Part shown: in pieces, positions 33,302-41,608 of the stretch
Position numbering within the stretch: the stretch's first letter is position 1
Layout of the letters: every line of letters starts with the position of its first letter
DNA from: Verrucomicrobiaceae bacterium
GTDB taxonomy: Bacteria; Verrucomicrobiota; Verrucomicrobiia; Verrucomicrobiales; Verrucomicrobiaceae
Assembly: GCA_027487315.1 (NCBI GenBank)
Contig: JAIYDW010000100.1
Location: 1 to 64,000 of the forward strand
Length of the DNA: 64,000 nt
Reading direction: 5' to 3'
Notes under the pieces: generated by a model
What the model saw: the letters and a program-made list of their open reading frames with translations, nothing else
The model's database searches: none
Told to the model about the DNA's origin: nothing
Made by a program: the position numbers and the translations under genes

Positions 33302-35083
33302 ATGTCCACCGAATCCAAGAACAACACCGCCCTCATGGAGAAAATCGTCTCCCTCTGCAAACGCCGCGGCTTCATCTACCAAAGCAGCGAAATCTACGGC
33401 GGCTGCGGCGGCATCTGGGATTACGGCCCGCTCGGCGCCGAACTGAAGCGCAACCTGCGCGAAGCCTGGTGGAAAGCCATGACCCGCGAACGCGAGGACA
33501 TCCTTGGCCTCGACGCCGGCATCCTCATGAACCCCGCCATCTGGAAAGCCAGCGGCCACGTCGAAACCTTCGCCGACCTCATGCGCGAATGTTCCCTCAC
33601 CAACAAACGCGTCCGCGCCGACCACGTCGACCCCCAATCCGGCACGGTCCTCAAATACAGCGGCGCCCAATCCCCCACCGGTTGGCGCTGGGACCGCACC
33701 ATCACCGCCCTCACGAAAAGCGGCGAACACATCGAAAGCTTCCGCAAACGCATCCGCGCTCTCATCGCCCAAAACGCCGGTGAATCCGCCGGCAAACCCG
33801 AAGAGATCGAACTGCTCAACGAAGAGAAAATCGACGTCGTCACCGACAGCGTCGATTTCCACCCCGAAACCGGCGGCATGCTCGGCGAGGCCCGCCCCTT
33901 CAACCTCATGTTGAAGACCTACCTCGGCCCCACCGCCACCGAGGCCGACGTCACCTACCTCCGCCCCGAAACCGCTCAGGCCATCTTCGCCCAATTCAAG
34001 AACGTCTTCGACTCCTCCCGCGTGAAGGTCCCCTTCGGCATCTGCCAGATCGGCAAAGCCTTCCGCAACGAAGTCACACCCAAGAACTTCACCTTCCGCT
34101 CCCGCGAGTTCGAGCAAATGGAACTCGAATTCTTCACCAAACCCGACGAAGCCGTCCAGATCATCTCTGGCGAAGTCGCCACCTGGCATGAAGGCGCCGA
34201 CCTCACCGAACCCAAACCCAACTGGGGCTGGGACATGTGGCACCGCTACTGGGTCCAGGAGCGCACCCGCTTCTACGAAGGCATCGGCCTCGGCAACGTC
34301 CTCGAATACTACTGGCAAACCAACGACGACCTCGCCCACTACGCCCGCGCCTGCGTCGATATCCTCTGCGAGTTCCCCTTCGGCACCGAAGAACTCGAAG
34401 GCATCGCCGCCCGCAGCGACTTCGACCTCTCCCAGCACCAAAAGCACAGCACCAAGTCCCAGGAAGTCTTCGACGAGGAACTCAAAACCGCCGCCGCCCA
34501 GCTCAGCGACGACCAAAAAGAAGCCCTCATCCAAAAACGCCTCGCCGCCGAAGCAGCCAAGACCAAAGGCAGCCCCATGCCCGAAGCCGACGTCCGCGCC
34601 TGGTTCGAGCGCCTCTTCAAAGGCAACTACGTCCCCCACGTCATCGAACCCTCCGCCGGCCTCGACCGCATGGCCCTCGCCGTCATCGCCAAGGCCTTCG
34701 ACGAATCGGAAAAGACCGATGACAAAGGCAAAAAGGAGACCATCACCGTCCTCCGCTTCCACCCCCGCATCGCGCCCATCAAAGTCGGCGTTTTCCCTCT
34801 CTTGAAAAACAAACCCGAGCTCGTCGCCAAAGCCCGCGAAGTCTACGCTCTCCTCAAAAAGCACATGAACTGCTTCTACGACGAGACCGCCTCCATCGGC
34901 CGCCGCTACGCCCGCCAGGACGAAGCCGGCACCCCCTTCGGCATCACCATCGACTTCGAAACCCTCGGCGAAAAAGGCCCCGAGTTGCTCGACACCGTCA
35001 CCCTCCGCCACCGCGACGGCGGCGAACAAGAGCGCATCAAAATCACCGACCTCCTCGGCAAACTGTTGCCGCTAGTGTCATGA
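33302..35083 (+). CDS. glyS: Glycine--tRNA ligase, homodimeric class II type
   Basis: 593 residues of the alpha2-type glycyl-tRNA synthetase, which charges tRNA-Gly. SSEIYGGCGGIWDYGPLG near the N-terminus, TYLRPETAQAIFAQFKNV, and FRNEVTPKNFTFRSREFEQMELEFF (motif 2) are diagnostic. The C-terminus has the anticodon-binding domain (IAPIKVGVFPLL). At nearly 600 residues it is longer than many bacterial homologues because of an inserted charged segment around residues 375-435. The long upstream open frame is rejected in favour of the ATG at 33302, where the conserved region begins. Confidence 0.95.
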   Translation: MSTESKNNTALMEKIVSLCKRRGFIYQSSEIYGGCGGIWDYGPLGAELKRNLREAWWKAMTREREDILGLDAGILMNPAIWKASGHVETFADLMRECSLTNKRVRADHVDPQSGTVLKYSGAQSPTGWRWDRTITALTKSGEHIESFRKRIRALIAQNAGESAGKPEEIELLNEEKIDVVTDSVDFHPETGGMLGEARPFNLMLKTYLGPTATEADVTYLRPETAQAIFAQFKNVFDSSRVKVPFGICQIGKAFRNEVTPKNFTFRSREFEQMELEFFTKPDEAVQIISGEVATWHEGADLTEPKPNWGWDMWHRYWVQERTRFYEGIGLGNVLEYYWQTNDDLAHYARACVDILCEFPFGTEELEGIAARSDFDLSQHQKHSTKSQEVFDEELKTAAAQLSDDQKEALIQKRLAAEAAKTKGSPMPEADVRAWFERLFKGNYVPHVIEPSAGLDRMALAVIAKAFDESEKTDDKGKKETITVLRFHPRIAPIKVGVFPLLKNKPELVAKAREVYALLKKHMNCFYDETASIGRRYARQDEAGTPFGITIDFETLGEKGPELLDTVTLRHRDGGEQERIKITDLLGKLLPLVS

Positions 35084-35125
35084 TCCACGCTTGAAGCTCA
35101 GCGGGCGTGAGATTAAAATCCGCCC

Positions 35126-35272
35126 ATGAGCACCGCCCTCGAAATCGAAAAAGCCATCGAGACGCTCCCACCCGAGGAGCTCAGCAAACTGCGCGAGTGG
35201 TTCGCCGAGCGCGAGTCCACCCTCGCCGCCTCGTCCCGCATGTTTGAGCTGTACGATACAGCGGAAAGTTAG
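35126..35272 (+). CDS. Very small antitoxin-like protein (48 residues)
   Basis: An ATG at 35126 opens a 48-codon frame ending TAG at 35270-35272. The start (MSTALEIEKAIETLPPEELSKLREWFAERE) closely resembles a common group of short antitoxin-like proteins that pair with RelE/ParE or HigB-like toxins. No toxin gene follows on the same strand, so this looks like an orphan or remnant. It lies 42 bp after glycyl-tRNA synthetase. Confidence 0.6.
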   Translation: MSTALEIEKAIETLPPEELSKLREWFAERESTLAASSRMFELYDTAES

Positions 35273-35308
35273 ACGCCAGACATCTGCCATCCAGAACGTG
35301 ATCCCGTG

Positions 35309-35752
35309 TCAATGCTCTTTGATTGCCGCATAAAATTTTGCTCGCGCCAGTCTTGTTGTAGATCCGTGAGAAACGAAACCTGATTCAATCGCGTCAGCCC
35401 TTAGCACGAGAAAGTCGATGCACGCTGCAATCATCGCCCTTTCTGCATCTGTAAACGAACTGGTGTTAGGTTTCCCAAGATAGAATAGAGGCGACTTGTC
35501 TCCCGTCTCGTAGTAGGCGGCATGGAGGCTAAGTTTGGAGGCGTTGTCGCTTTGGGGTGCCAAGTCCAAAACAAATCCTTCGACGTCGGAGTGTTCGCGG
35601 TCTTGAAAGCCTTTGGAGTGAAGAAAAGCCTTCATCTCCTTTTTGAAGATCAAACTGGAATCAGGCTTCACCTCCACGTGCATACCGACCCGCATACTGC
35701 ACCCTGACAGGAGCAACGCGCAAATAACGAGAGGTGCCAGAGATGGATTCAT
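35309..35752 (-). CDS. Putative lipoprotein, function unknown
   Basis: 147 residues with a signal peptide ending in LLSGC (lipobox Cys18). The mature part shows no known domain (IFKKEMKAFLHSKGFQDREHSDVEGFVLDL). The reading frame and its neighbour are visibly less GC-rich and use A/T-ending codons far more than the surroundings, which suggests recent acquisition. It overlaps the preceding membrane-protein gene by 4 bp. Confidence 0.65.
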   Translation of the reverse strand: MNPSLAPLVICALLLSGCSMRVGMHVEVKPDSSLIFKKEMKAFLHSKGFQDREHSDVEGFVLDLAPQSDNASKLSLHAAYYETGDKSPLFYLGKPNTSSFTDAERAMIAACIDFLVLRADAIESGFVSHGSTTRLARAKFYAAIKEH

Positions 35753-36069
35753 ATCTTTACATGGGTTTCGATTGTCCCCACCAATGCTCCGGGCAGATTC
35801 AGGACGACCAGAACCAGCCAGACAATGCGCGCCCAGTTCTTGCCCGAAGAAATGTTTTGGAACAACCAGATCGGGATAAAGACCAGACAGATCACCATTG
35901 GAATCACCAAGATCATACCCATCAATGCAATCATCTCGGGATCAGTCTCAGATTTTTCTGAAGGCGATCCCATCAGCATAAGGGGCACACTGAGAATCCA
36001 GCCAATAAAGAACGCACGCACCGCCAAAGTCACCGTCTTGGGTTTTGGAACTTGGAATCGGTTGATCAT
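35749..36069 (-). CDS. Small three-helix membrane protein, function unknown
   Basis: About 106 residues from the ATG at 36069 (MINRFQVPKPK). A further ATG at 36081 is possible. Three hydrophobic spans are visible: LAVRAFFIGWILSVPLMLMG, MIALMGMILVIPMVICLVFIPIWLF and WARIVWLVLVVLNLPGALVG. The layout resembles small inner-membrane proteins of unknown role. It precedes and overlaps the lipoprotein gene by 4 bp and shares its lower GC content, so the pair probably arrived together. Confidence 0.6.
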   Translation of the reverse strand: MINRFQVPKPKTVTLAVRAFFIGWILSVPLMLMGSPSEKSETDPEMIALMGMILVIPMVICLVFIPIWLFQNISSGKNWARIVWLVLVVLNLPGALVGTIETHVKI

Positions 36070-36213
36070 GATCTCAAACAACGTCTTAACAACCTACCAC
36101 ACAATATCCGGAAGCAATCTCCCAAGCCAGGAAACCAAACTTCCCTCGACTCCCCATCGCAGACCATTTCCCCCTTTCCCCCGTCACCTGGACAACGCTA
36201 GACTGCCCCGCCC

Positions 36214-36621
36214 ATGACCCTCTCCGCCAAACAAGACGCCCTCATCGAAGACCTCAACTTCCTCCCCGACCCCCAAGAACGCCTCGCCGAAATCGTCCGC
36301 CGCGGCACCCGCCACGCCCTCCCTGAATCCCTCAAAACCCCCGACCGCCGCATCCCCGGCTGCGTCTCCGGCGTCTGGGTCGAAAAATCCATCAACCCCA
36401 TCTCCAGCCTCCCCGTATTCCTCTGCGATGCCGATAGCCCTATGGTCAAAGGCCTCGCCGCCCTCCTCTGCGATCTCTACAGCCACGCCGACCCCACCGA
36501 AATCGCCACCGAAGAACCCCGCGTCTGGGAAGCCTGCCAACTGCACAAAATGCTCTCCCCCACCCGCCTCAACGGCCTGCGCGCCCTCAGAGAGCGCATC
36601 GTGCAACTCGCTCAAAGCTGA
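36214..36621 (+). CDS. sufE: SufE-family sulphur acceptor protein
   Basis: 135 residues matching SufE/CsdE. The persulfide-carrying Cys50 lies in IPGCVSGVWV, and the C-terminal LHKMLSPTRLNGLRALRERI is the conserved helix. SufE accepts sulphur from the cysteine desulfurase SufS for iron-sulphur cluster assembly. No other suf gene is adjacent in this window. It converges on the heparinase-like gene, with adjacent stops and no gap. Confidence 0.92.
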   Translation: MTLSAKQDALIEDLNFLPDPQERLAEIVRRGTRHALPESLKTPDRRIPGCVSGVWVEKSINPISSLPVFLCDADSPMVKGLAALLCDLYSHADPTEIATEEPRVWEACQLHKMLSPTRLNGLRALRERIVQLAQS

Positions 36622-38829
36622 TCACTTCTTCGGAATCCACTCGCTCAACGGCAGCACCGGTGCTGCTGGAACCTCCGCCCCCAGCGCAAACGCCACCGTG
36701 ACCCGCTGATCCCCTGACGCCTCATTCAGCTTCACCTTCAGCACATTCACTCCCTTCAAAGAAGTCAATGGCGTCACCTGCTCCGGCGCTTCCTCACTCG
36801 TAAACGTCGCTCCTTCCGGCGAAAGAACCACCGCCGCCAGCGTCTGCTTGCCTTGCGTCAACAAAGCCTTCTTTCCATCCACCGCCACCGTCGCCCGGGT
36901 GTGCATCGACCACGTCAACGCCTGCGTCCCCTTGACCGAAAAATCATCCTGAATCACCGCATAAGTCTGCGCCCCACGCACCACCATCGCCCCGCGCTTA
37001 TACTCCTTCGCTTCCTTCGAATACGCCTCCTTCAAGTCCACAATCGCCACGCCACGCTCAGGAGTCGAAACGAATCCCGCAATCGCCGCCTTCGCATCCA
37101 ATGGCTGGTTTTCTCCCGCACTCGTAATCACATTCTGCCCGCCCGACCCTTCCCGATAGTTGCCGTAGCGCTTGACCCGGTCACTCGGCTTCTTCATGCC
37201 CGGTCCTCGATCCCCCTCCGCTCCTAGTTCGATCCCCCAGCGCGCCCCGCCCGCATCCAAGATAAAAGTCCCCAAATCCAGTTGGCTCAGAAGCTGGTTC
37301 GTATCCCCTCCCTTGATCCCCACATACATCGCGCTCTTGTCATTCCAAGCCGAACGCAAAGTCGCCACCTCAGCCCCGGTAAAAGCCGCATCAAGCGCCG
37401 CCGCAGTGCCGTTTCCCGCCGCATGCGGATTGTGATAAAGCAAGGATCCAGCAAGTCCAAAATAAGCCGATTCCGTCCCCTGCGCCGGTCCCGCCACCAC
37501 CGCGGGCAATCCAGGATTCCCGTGCACCCCGCTCAACCAGCTCCCCACCCACGGCGCTGAAAGCGTCACCCCGCCCGCATCCCCATAGTTAAAAAGTTGC
37601 CCTGCTGGGTTCGTCAGAAAAACTCGGGCATCCCCCGCTTTCACAAACCCCTCCAGCAACGTGAACCCCAAGTCCCCGCCACTGCACGACTTCAAACTCT
37701 GAATCACCATGATCGCATAATCCAGCACCCGGTCACCATCATCCGGTCCATCCGGCCACACCCCGGACGGCGCAAACCGCAGCATCCCCTTGCCAAAAAT
37801 CTTCGCCCCAGCCCCCGCCGCCTTCTTCGCCGTCGCCGCATCATCATCAGCCAAACATAGCGCCGCGATCAACAAAGCGCTCGCCGCCCCAAACTCTTCT
37901 TTTCCAGGAGGCAGATCCGCCATCGTCTTGTCAGCCTCAATCTTCTCCAAAAACGCCACCAACGGCCCCACCCCCTGATTCACAATGCACTCACGCGCCC
38001 GATCAATCTGCTGCTTGTTCAATCCCGCATGCAACCAGTCATACCCCAGGCAGGTCGCGATCAGGAAATCCGTCGTCACATGCGGTTGATCGGGATACCA
38101 ATCCGCAAAACTCGACGCATCACAAAGCGCCGCCAACTCCCGCACCCCCCGATCCAACCACCGCGGGTCCTGCTGCGTGAAATGCAACGTCCCTAACTGC
38201 GCAATCCGAAACAACGCCTGCGACCCTGGCGTCGTTCGTCCCGTCTGCTCGCCAAAGATCCGCGTCAACTCTGGTGCCTCAAGCAGCTTCGTTCCAGATT
38301 CCTGAATCCTTCCCAGCAAAGCCGTCGCCGTCGGCTCCGTCTTGGCCAGATTCGCCACATAATCCCAGCCCGCCTTCGCATGAATCAACCTCGGCCGAAC
38401 CCTCGGCACCGTCCTCAGATACTCGGTCGCCGCAGGCATCTTGAACTTCGCCGCCGGAGTAACCGTTAAGGCCGGTCTCGCTGGAGCAGGCGCCCCGGTC
38501 GGAGCCGCTGCCACCGGCGCCGGAGCAGGCGCCCCACCTGGGGCCGGCATCGGTGCCGTCCCCGCAGGTGCCGCCTGCATCTCCTGCCATTTCGCCTTCG
38601 CATACGTCACATCCTCAGGACTCAAAAGCGCAATAGGCACACTCACCTCCGTGCCATCCTTCCGCCGCATCTTCACCGCCCCAGCCGCCGTATCCACCCC
38701 CACCATCTCAGCCTCAAGCGCCCGACCCGACTTGTCCTTCCACATCCGAAATTCCTGCCCCGGCAGATCATCTGCCGAACAAACAAAAACACCGAGCACA
38801 CCGGCCAAAATCAACGAAGAGCGCTGCAT
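36622..38829 (-). CDS. Secreted SHD1-domain and heparinase II/III-like protein
   Basis: About 735 residues from ATG 38829, giving a signal peptide (SSLILAGVLGVFVCSADDLPG). Residues about 28-75 (RMWKDKSGRALEAEMVGVDTAAGAVKMRRKDG) form an SLA1 homology domain 1, common in Planctomycetota/Verrucomicrobiota secreted proteins. A proline/alanine-rich linker follows, then a large alpha-toroid region (PRLIHAKAGWDYVANL...), and QLDLGTFILDAGGARWGIELG matches the heparinase II/III beta-sandwich. A polysaccharide lyase acting on uronic-acid polymers is plausible, but catalytic residues could not be assigned. Confidence 0.72.
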   Translation of the reverse strand: MQRSSLILAGVLGVFVCSADDLPGQEFRMWKDKSGRALEAEMVGVDTAAGAVKMRRKDGTEVSVPIALLSPEDVTYAKAKWQEMQAAPAGTAPMPAPGGAPAPAPVAAAPTGAPAPARPALTVTPAAKFKMPAATEYLRTVPRVRPRLIHAKAGWDYVANLAKTEPTATALLGRIQESGTKLLEAPELTRIFGEQTGRTTPGSQALFRIAQLGTLHFTQQDPRWLDRGVRELAALCDASSFADWYPDQPHVTTDFLIATCLGYDWLHAGLNKQQIDRARECIVNQGVGPLVAFLEKIEADKTMADLPPGKEEFGAASALLIAALCLADDDAATAKKAAGAGAKIFGKGMLRFAPSGVWPDGPDDGDRVLDYAIMVIQSLKSCSGGDLGFTLLEGFVKAGDARVFLTNPAGQLFNYGDAGGVTLSAPWVGSWLSGVHGNPGLPAVVAGPAQGTESAYFGLAGSLLYHNPHAAGNGTAAALDAAFTGAEVATLRSAWNDKSAMYVGIKGGDTNQLLSQLDLGTFILDAGGARWGIELGAEGDRGPGMKKPSDRVKRYGNYREGSGGQNVITSAGENQPLDAKAAIAGFVSTPERGVAIVDLKEAYSKEAKEYKRGAMVVRGAQTYAVIQDDFSVKGTQALTWSMHTRATVAVDGKKALLTQGKQTLAAVVLSPEGATFTSEEAPEQVTPLTSLKGVNVLKVKLNEASGDQRVTVAFALGAEVPAAPVLPLSEWIPKK

Positions 38830-38915
38830 AGAAAATTCAGGGTTGGAATTACCCTCCAAAACAACGGCTTTCACCCCCTAGGTCAAGCCTGGAAGCATGC
38901 CTCCGGCTTCAAATA

Positions 38916-39869
38916 TCATAACGCCGGCGCGTCCTCAATCCCCTCCAGCCGTGTCGTCACACTCTGCCGAATCGGCAAATTCTTGCCCTCATGCACAATC
39001 ACAAGGCTCCCCAGGAACATCGAAAGCGAAACCGCATGCCTCTCCAGATCGAAAAAGATGTGCCCCGTAATCATCGAGTCTCCCCCCAGCTTGATCGCCC
39101 GCTTGTCCGCCTCTCCCGCTCCCTTGGCCGCCTGGGCCAAACGCCCCTGAAAGGACACCTTGGCATGCTTCCTCGAATCGCGATCCAGGTTCTCCACATA
39201 ATGGCAATTCATTTTCACATCCATTTCCCCAGACTGCGGAAACGTCATCTGCTCAATTGAAGTCCACTTGTCCCCCACCATCACCTCCGGCCTCGGCAGC
39301 ACCATCTCCAACGACCTTCGGTAAAGCTCCGCCACTTGCCGGGCATCCACCACCGCCAGCAGACTCGGTTCACTGTCGGGAGTCGCCGCCGGTTGGTCCA
39401 CCGTCCCAAGTTCGACAAACCGATCCTCCGCTGAGTAAATCAAATTGAACCCCCGCCCCGAACTATCCGCCAGCATCTGCCTCAACGCCGGATCCGACTC
39501 ACTGGGCTCCTCGGAATCATAAAGAAACGTCTTCCCCTCCGCCTGCATCCGCGCTCGCAACGTCACAAACCGTACGCTCAATTCCTTCGTTCCTGCCACC
39601 TTGCCAGGCCGCACCGTCACATCAGTCGTCTGAATCACCTGAAGCACCTGGTCCCCTTCCTTGTCCAAGGCCTTCAACGACAGAATGGTCTCCGTCTCCG
39701 TTTGAAACAAATAGCGCTTCCCCAGCTCCCAACGCCATGCCAAACGCCTCGTGTTCTCTTCCACCTTCCCCGCTTCCTGCGCCTTCAATGCCCCGATCCC
39801 GCCCACATTGAGGAGCAAAAAACACAGCATCTGAGACCATCGCAAACATTGAAATTCGGGCATCTCCAT
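38916..39869 (-). CDS. Secreted protein, DUF6263-like, function unknown
   Basis: About 317 residues with an N-terminal hydrophobic stretch (MLCFLLLNVGGIGALKAQ) that reads as a signal peptide. Starts at 39869, 39863 or 39830 are possible. The body (WRWELGKRYLFQTETETILSLKA... VMVGDKWTSIEQMTFPQSGEMDVKMNCHYVENL) resembles DUF6263-type beta-rich exported proteins. No catalytic motif is visible. It stands alone between the heparinase-like gene and the divergent glnB promoter region. Confidence 0.65.
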   Translation of the reverse strand: MEMPEFQCLRWSQMLCFLLLNVGGIGALKAQEAGKVEENTRRLAWRWELGKRYLFQTETETILSLKALDKEGDQVLQVIQTTDVTVRPGKVAGTKELSVRFVTLRARMQAEGKTFLYDSEEPSESDPALRQMLADSSGRGFNLIYSAEDRFVELGTVDQPAATPDSEPSLLAVVDARQVAELYRRSLEMVLPRPEVMVGDKWTSIEQMTFPQSGEMDVKMNCHYVENLDRDSRKHAKVSFQGRLAQAAKGAGEADKRAIKLGGDSMITGHIFFDLERHAVSLSMFLGSLVIVHEGKNLPIRQSVTTRLEGIEDAPAL

Positions 39870-39953
39870 TGCTAAAAGACCCACCAGAAAATGCAACCCC
39901 AGGGAAACTTGATCCTCCCCCAATCAAAACTATCCAAAATAAATTTTGAAACT

Positions 39954-39969
39954 TGGCACGGTTGCCGCT
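39954..39969 (+). promoter_or_regulatory. Candidate sigma-54 promoter upstream of glnB
   Basis: TGGCACG at 39954-39960 matches the -24 element exactly. A GC at 39967-39968 stands exactly 10 bases after the GG, the invariant sigma-54 spacing, and is followed by T. The rest of the -12 box (CCGCT instead of TTGCW) is poor. It lies about 97 bp upstream of glnB, a gene often under sigma-54/NtrC control. Confidence 0.4.
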
Positions 39970-40053
39970 TATTGAAGCAACACGCACTGCGTCCAGGGGT
40001 TATTTAGCAACCGCACTCCCTTGGTCGTTGCATTTTGCGGAAACACATCATAA

Positions 40054-40413
<360 letters not shown>

Positions 40414-40446
40414 TTGATTTCCCCCACTACCTGAAGTCTTAACCCG

Positions 40447-40485
40447 ACACCTGTCCACGGCCAGCCCGTAGACAGGTGTTTTTTT
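40447..40485 (+). terminator. Intrinsic terminator of glnB
   Basis: A 9-bp perfect stem, ACACCTGTC (40447-40455) and GACAGGTGT (40471-40479), with a 15-base loop, followed by a run of seven T. Confidence 0.9.
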
Positions 40486-40641
40486 GTGCCCGGTCGCCTC
40501 CACCCACCCCTCTAATGGATTCCACTATAGCCCTGTTGCGGCCCTCCCGCATGCTAAGAACCGTATCCAACCCCAATATTCAAAACCCTCGCCTCACCCT
40601 AATGTCGCCCTGTGTCCAACAACCTCAAACCACAGCGCGCC

Positions 40642-41478
40642 ATGAATATCGAACTCAATCCCGTCACCACCCCTGCCACCGACAACACCCGTGCCCAAGC
40701 CGCTGGTCGCCGTCGATTCGTCCAAAATCTCGCAGATAGCGAGCTCTTCCAGCACTATCACCACGCCTTCCACACCTTGACCGGCCTGCCCCTCGGCCTC
40801 GAAGTCATTGCCGAAGGCGCCGAGTTCTCTGAACCTCAAACCTCCACAGGCGTCGCCGGAGTCGTCGAAACCCTCGTCCCGGTTAAGATTGGCAAATCTC
40901 ATCTCGCCGCCCTTCGCACCGGCGGCGTTCGCCTCCAACCCGCCACCGCCGACCATTTCGCCCCTGTCGCCAAAGCCCTCCTCGACGGCGACCACTCCGC
41001 CGCCGAGATCCGCGGTGCCAAAGTCCACTTCGAGCACGTCCCCATCATGGACCCCGTCCGCTATGAGGCCGCCATCGCCATCCTCACCTCCTTCTCGCTC
41101 CAACTCGGCGAGTCCGCCCACCGCCTCCTCTTCGCCCACGCCACCCACGAACCCGAACCCGTTCGCAACGCCAAAAACTTCATCCATCGTCACCTCGGCG
41201 AACAAATGAGCCTCGAAGCTGTCGCGGCCGCCGTGAACGTCAGTCCCTTCCACTTCTGCAAGCTCTTCAAGCGCTCCACCGGCCTCACCTTCACCGACTT
41301 CGTCAACCGCGCCCGGGTCGAAAAAGCCAAACGCATGCTCCTTCGCCCCGCCGCGCGCATCACCGAAATCGCCTACGACGTCGGCTTCCAAAGCCTCTCC
41401 CACTTCAACCGCAGCTTCCGCCGGATCGCTGACGAATCCCCAAGCGAGTTCCGTTCCCGCGCCAAGGCAGCCGCCTAA
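40642..41478 (+). CDS. AraC-family transcriptional regulator with PocR-like sensor domain
   Basis: About 278 residues. The N-terminal part (LTGLPLGLEV... PVKIGKSHLAALRTGGVRLQP) resembles the PocR ligand-binding domain. Residues about 175-275 are an AraC-type double helix-turn-helix (LEAVAAAVNVSPFHFCKLFKRSTGLTFTDFVNRARVEKAKRMLL... ITEIAYDVGFQSLSHFNRSFRRIADESPSEFR). A GTG at 40612 could add ten residues. The target genes are unknown; a terminator separates it from the next gene. PocR-type sensors often bind small organic molecules. Confidence 0.9.
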   Translation: MNIELNPVTTPATDNTRAQAAGRRRFVQNLADSELFQHYHHAFHTLTGLPLGLEVIAEGAEFSEPQTSTGVAGVVETLVPVKIGKSHLAALRTGGVRLQPATADHFAPVAKALLDGDHSAAEIRGAKVHFEHVPIMDPVRYEAAIAILTSFSLQLGESAHRLLFAHATHEPEPVRNAKNFIHRHLGEQMSLEAVAAAVNVSPFHFCKLFKRSTGLTFTDFVNRARVEKAKRMLLRPAARITEIAYDVGFQSLSHFNRSFRRIADESPSEFRSRAKAAA

Positions 41479-41539
41479 CCTGATTCATTCGCAGTCTTAA
41501 CTGCCCTCCCTTTACCTGCCCTGTTTGGTTGGTAAACAG

Positions 41540-41591
41540 CCCTGGAGATCGACACCTTGCGCGTTGTGTGTCGGCTCCAGGGTTCTTTTTT
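41540..41591 (+). terminator. Intrinsic terminator after the AraC-type regulator
   Basis: CCCTGGAG (41540-41547) pairs with CTCCAGGG (41575-41582), with a second inner pairing of GACAC with GTGTC, followed by the T-rich run 41583-41590. It ends about 18 bp before the stop codon of the convergent gene. Confidence 0.88.
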
Positions 41592-41608
41592 GTCCATCGT
41601 ACCAACCA

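Noticed and set aside
33221-35029. 602-residue minus-strand frame opposite glycyl-tRNA synthetase
   Set aside because: Same antisense artefact of GC-rich codons; no family features.
38880-38930. Imperfect AAGCC/GGCTT hairpin between the heparinase-like and DUF6263-like genes
   Set aside because: The arms are short and imperfect and no T-run follows in the needed direction, so it is not called a terminator.
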